Under the pieces are notes generated by a model. The model did not search any database. It saw nothing but the letters and a program-made list of their open reading frames with translations, and was not told where the DNA came from. A program made the translations under genes and the position numbers. This document shows positions 5,361-6,478 of a DNA stretch of 6,478 nucleotides, one piece after another. The stretch is from Candidatus Iainarchaeum sp. (GTDB lineage: Archaea > Iainarchaeota > Iainarchaeia > JAADDC01), in assembly GCA_030445695.1 (NCBI GenBank), contig JASUTF010000024.1, positions 1 to 6,478 on the forward strand. Reading direction: 5' to 3'. Positions within the stretch are counted from its first letter, which is position 1. Each line of letters opens with the position of its first letter.

Positions 5361-6478
5361 CGCTTTTCCGCCTCCATGTAATATTCCTGCACCGCTTTCT
5401 TGACGGAATGCATGTCACGCTTCCCTGATTCCATTAAACGGCGAATAAAATCTTCACGGCGCTTCCACTCGTCCATTAGCTCATCCACGCTCAACCCGGT
5501 AAACTCCGCGAGCTTGGTAATGTAAACGATGTTCTCGTCCACCTGCACCATCTCATCCTTGGCAGCATCCCACGAGAAGATTGTGAACACCTTTGGCTCG
5601 TGATCCACATCACGGACCTCTGCAAGTTCCACCACCCTGCGGATTGTCCCTTTCCTGCGGTCATGTATGCGGTTCTGCACGATTATGAAGTCGAGGGCGG
5701 TGGCCATAACCTTCGGGACGCTCATTGGGGGAGAAACGATACGGACTATCGTCTCCTCTGCGCTGTTGGCGTGAATCGTGCCCATAGAACCGTCGTGACC
5801 CGTGTTCATGGCTGTGAAGAGGGTAAATGCCTCGCTGTGGCGCACCTCACCCACAATGATGCGATCAGGGCGCATGCGCAGGGCATTCTTGACGAGGATG
5901 TCCATGGAAATTTCTCCTGTCCCTTCTATGCTGGGTGGGCGTGCTTCCAGCCGGACCCAGTGCTCAAGGGGGAGGTTTAGCTCAGCCGTGTCCTCTATGG
6001 TGATAATGCGCTCGTGAGCAGGTATAAACGCCGCAAGAACGTTCAGAGTTGTTGTCTTACCAGATCCCGTGCCGCCTGCAACGAGTATGTTCGCGGGCTT
6101 GGCACCCATTCCGTCCACTGCAAGCCAAAGAAATGCGGCCAGCCGTGGATCGAACGTTCCAAAGTTTATGAGATCTACAACGGTGTAGGGGTCTTTTCGG
6201 AACTTGCGTATGGTGATCGTTGAACCGTCCACCGATGCGGGCGGGATCGTGGCGTTGACACGGGACCTATCGGGGAGACGGGCGTCCAGAAGCGGGTGAA
6301 CAGCATCGATGTGGCGGTTCACGTCGCGAGCTATCTTTTCTATAATGTTACGGATTTCCTGATCCTCGTAGAACACAACGTTGGTCTTGCACATCCCATA
6401 CTTCCTGTGATAAACGTAAACGGGTTTCATGGGGCCGATTACCATGATCTCCTCTAGGTACTCGTCAGAGACAAGGGG
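5345..6478 (-). CDS. tadA: TadA/FlaI-type pilus assembly ATPase (5' truncated)
   Basis: The frame stays open to the window edge, so 377 C-terminal residues are visible of a protein usually about 500-600 long. An internal ATG at 6445 is not the real start, because family sequence (DEYLEEIMVIGPMKPVYVYH) runs through it. It is a hexameric PilT/VirB11-superfamily ATPase powering pilin insertion at the cytoplasmic membrane. Counting from the ATG at 6445, Walker A is GGTGSGKTTT (124-133), the Asp box is ITIEDTAEL (148-156), Walker B is RIIVGEVRH (195-203) and the His box is GHDGSMGTIHANS (216-228). YHRKYGMCKTNVV near the visible N-end is typical of archaeal secretion ATPases. All catalytic motifs are intact. 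The C-terminal 60 residues are charged and helical. The gene heads the pilus operon as far as is visible; its promoter lies outside. Because two separate platform proteins follow, I favour a Tad/Epd-like pilus over an archaellum. Confidence 0.95.
   Translation of the reverse strand, partial: PLVSDEYLEEIMVIGPMKPVYVYHRKYGMCKTNVVFYEDQEIRNIIEKIARDVNRHIDAVHPLLDARLPDRSRVNATIPPASVDGSTITIRKFRKDPYTVVDLINFGTFDPRLAAFLWLAVDGMGAKPANILVAGGTGSGKTTTLNVLAAFIPAHERIITIEDTAELNLPLEHWVRLEARPPSIEGTGEISMDILVKNALRMRPDRIIVGEVRHSEAFTLFTAMNTGHDGSMGTIHANSAEETIVRIVSPPMSVPKVMATALDFIIVQNRIHDRRKGTIRRVVELAEVRDVDHEPKVFTIFSWDAAKDEMVQVDENIVYITKLAEFTGLSVDELMDEWKRREDFIRRLMESGKRDMHSVKKAVQEYYMEAEKRWRTK
5371..5375 (-). promoter_or_regulatory. 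Ribosome binding site of the TadB-like gene
   Basis: GGAGG lies ten bases before TTG 5360, inside the last codons of the ATPase gene. Spacing is slightly long but acceptable, and no other start codon in this frame would keep the N-terminal extension. Confidence 0.5.

Noticed and set aside
5600-5980. Plus-strand open frame of about 126 codons opposite the ATPase
   Set aside because: It is antisense to the conserved Walker B and His box region and is rich in His and Cys, as reverse frames of such genes often are.
3302-6478. Archaellum (fla/arl) operon
   Set aside because: The platform is split into two single-domain proteins where FlaJ/ArlJ is one double-domain protein, the filament gene is a class III pilin, and no FlaH/ArlH or other arl gene is seen.
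1-6478. CRISPR array, tRNA, rRNA or insertion sequence
   Set aside because: I saw no regularly spaced direct repeats, no cloverleaf-like sequence, no transposase motif and no terminal inverted repeats; coding sequence fills nearly the whole window.

Overview
The window is archaeal and most likely euryarchaeal. The evidence is a C-terminal RLI/ABCE1 gene, a class III (QTTFEY-type) pilin, an archaeal-type A24 prepilin peptidase, GGAGGTGAT-type Shine-Dalgarno sites, a TATA box upstream of the pilin, and several TTG starts. I cannot name the genus. Base composition is roughly balanced with no obvious shift between genes, so nothing in the sequence points to recent transfer.

Layout: one plus-strand gene, the 3' part of RLI (2-706), meets a run of seven minus-strand genes head to tail, and the two converging genes overlap by 16 bp (691-706). 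In transcription order, right to left, the minus-strand genes are: a TadA/FlaI-type secretion ATPase (5' end outside the window), a TadB-like platform protein, a TadC-like platform protein, a 66-residue class III pilin with its own TATA box and strong ribosome binding site, an A24 prepilin peptidase, a small membrane-anchored OB-fold protein with six cysteines, and a divergent TctA/DUF112-type multi-pass membrane protein. The genes are packed with overlaps or gaps of a few bases, except for two gaps of about 52 bp on either side of the pilin. Both gaps carry plausible signals.

The ATPase, two platform proteins, pilin and peptidase together make a nearly complete archaeal Tad/Epd-like type IV pilus assembly set. 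The peptidase removes the short leader of the pilin, the ATPase drives assembly on the cytoplasmic face, and the two T2SSF proteins form the membrane base. The platform is two separate genes and the pilin is class III, so this is an adhesion-type pilus machine and not an archaellum operon.

The least explained part is the tail of the operon. A predicted exterior-facing, cysteine-rich OB-fold protein is translationally coupled to a TctA-like membrane protein and lies directly behind the pilus genes. One hypothesis, an inference only, is that these two form a surface binding and translocation unit that works with the pilus. The other notable signal is a perfect 8-bp inverted repeat that brackets the pilin TATA box and looks like an operator.
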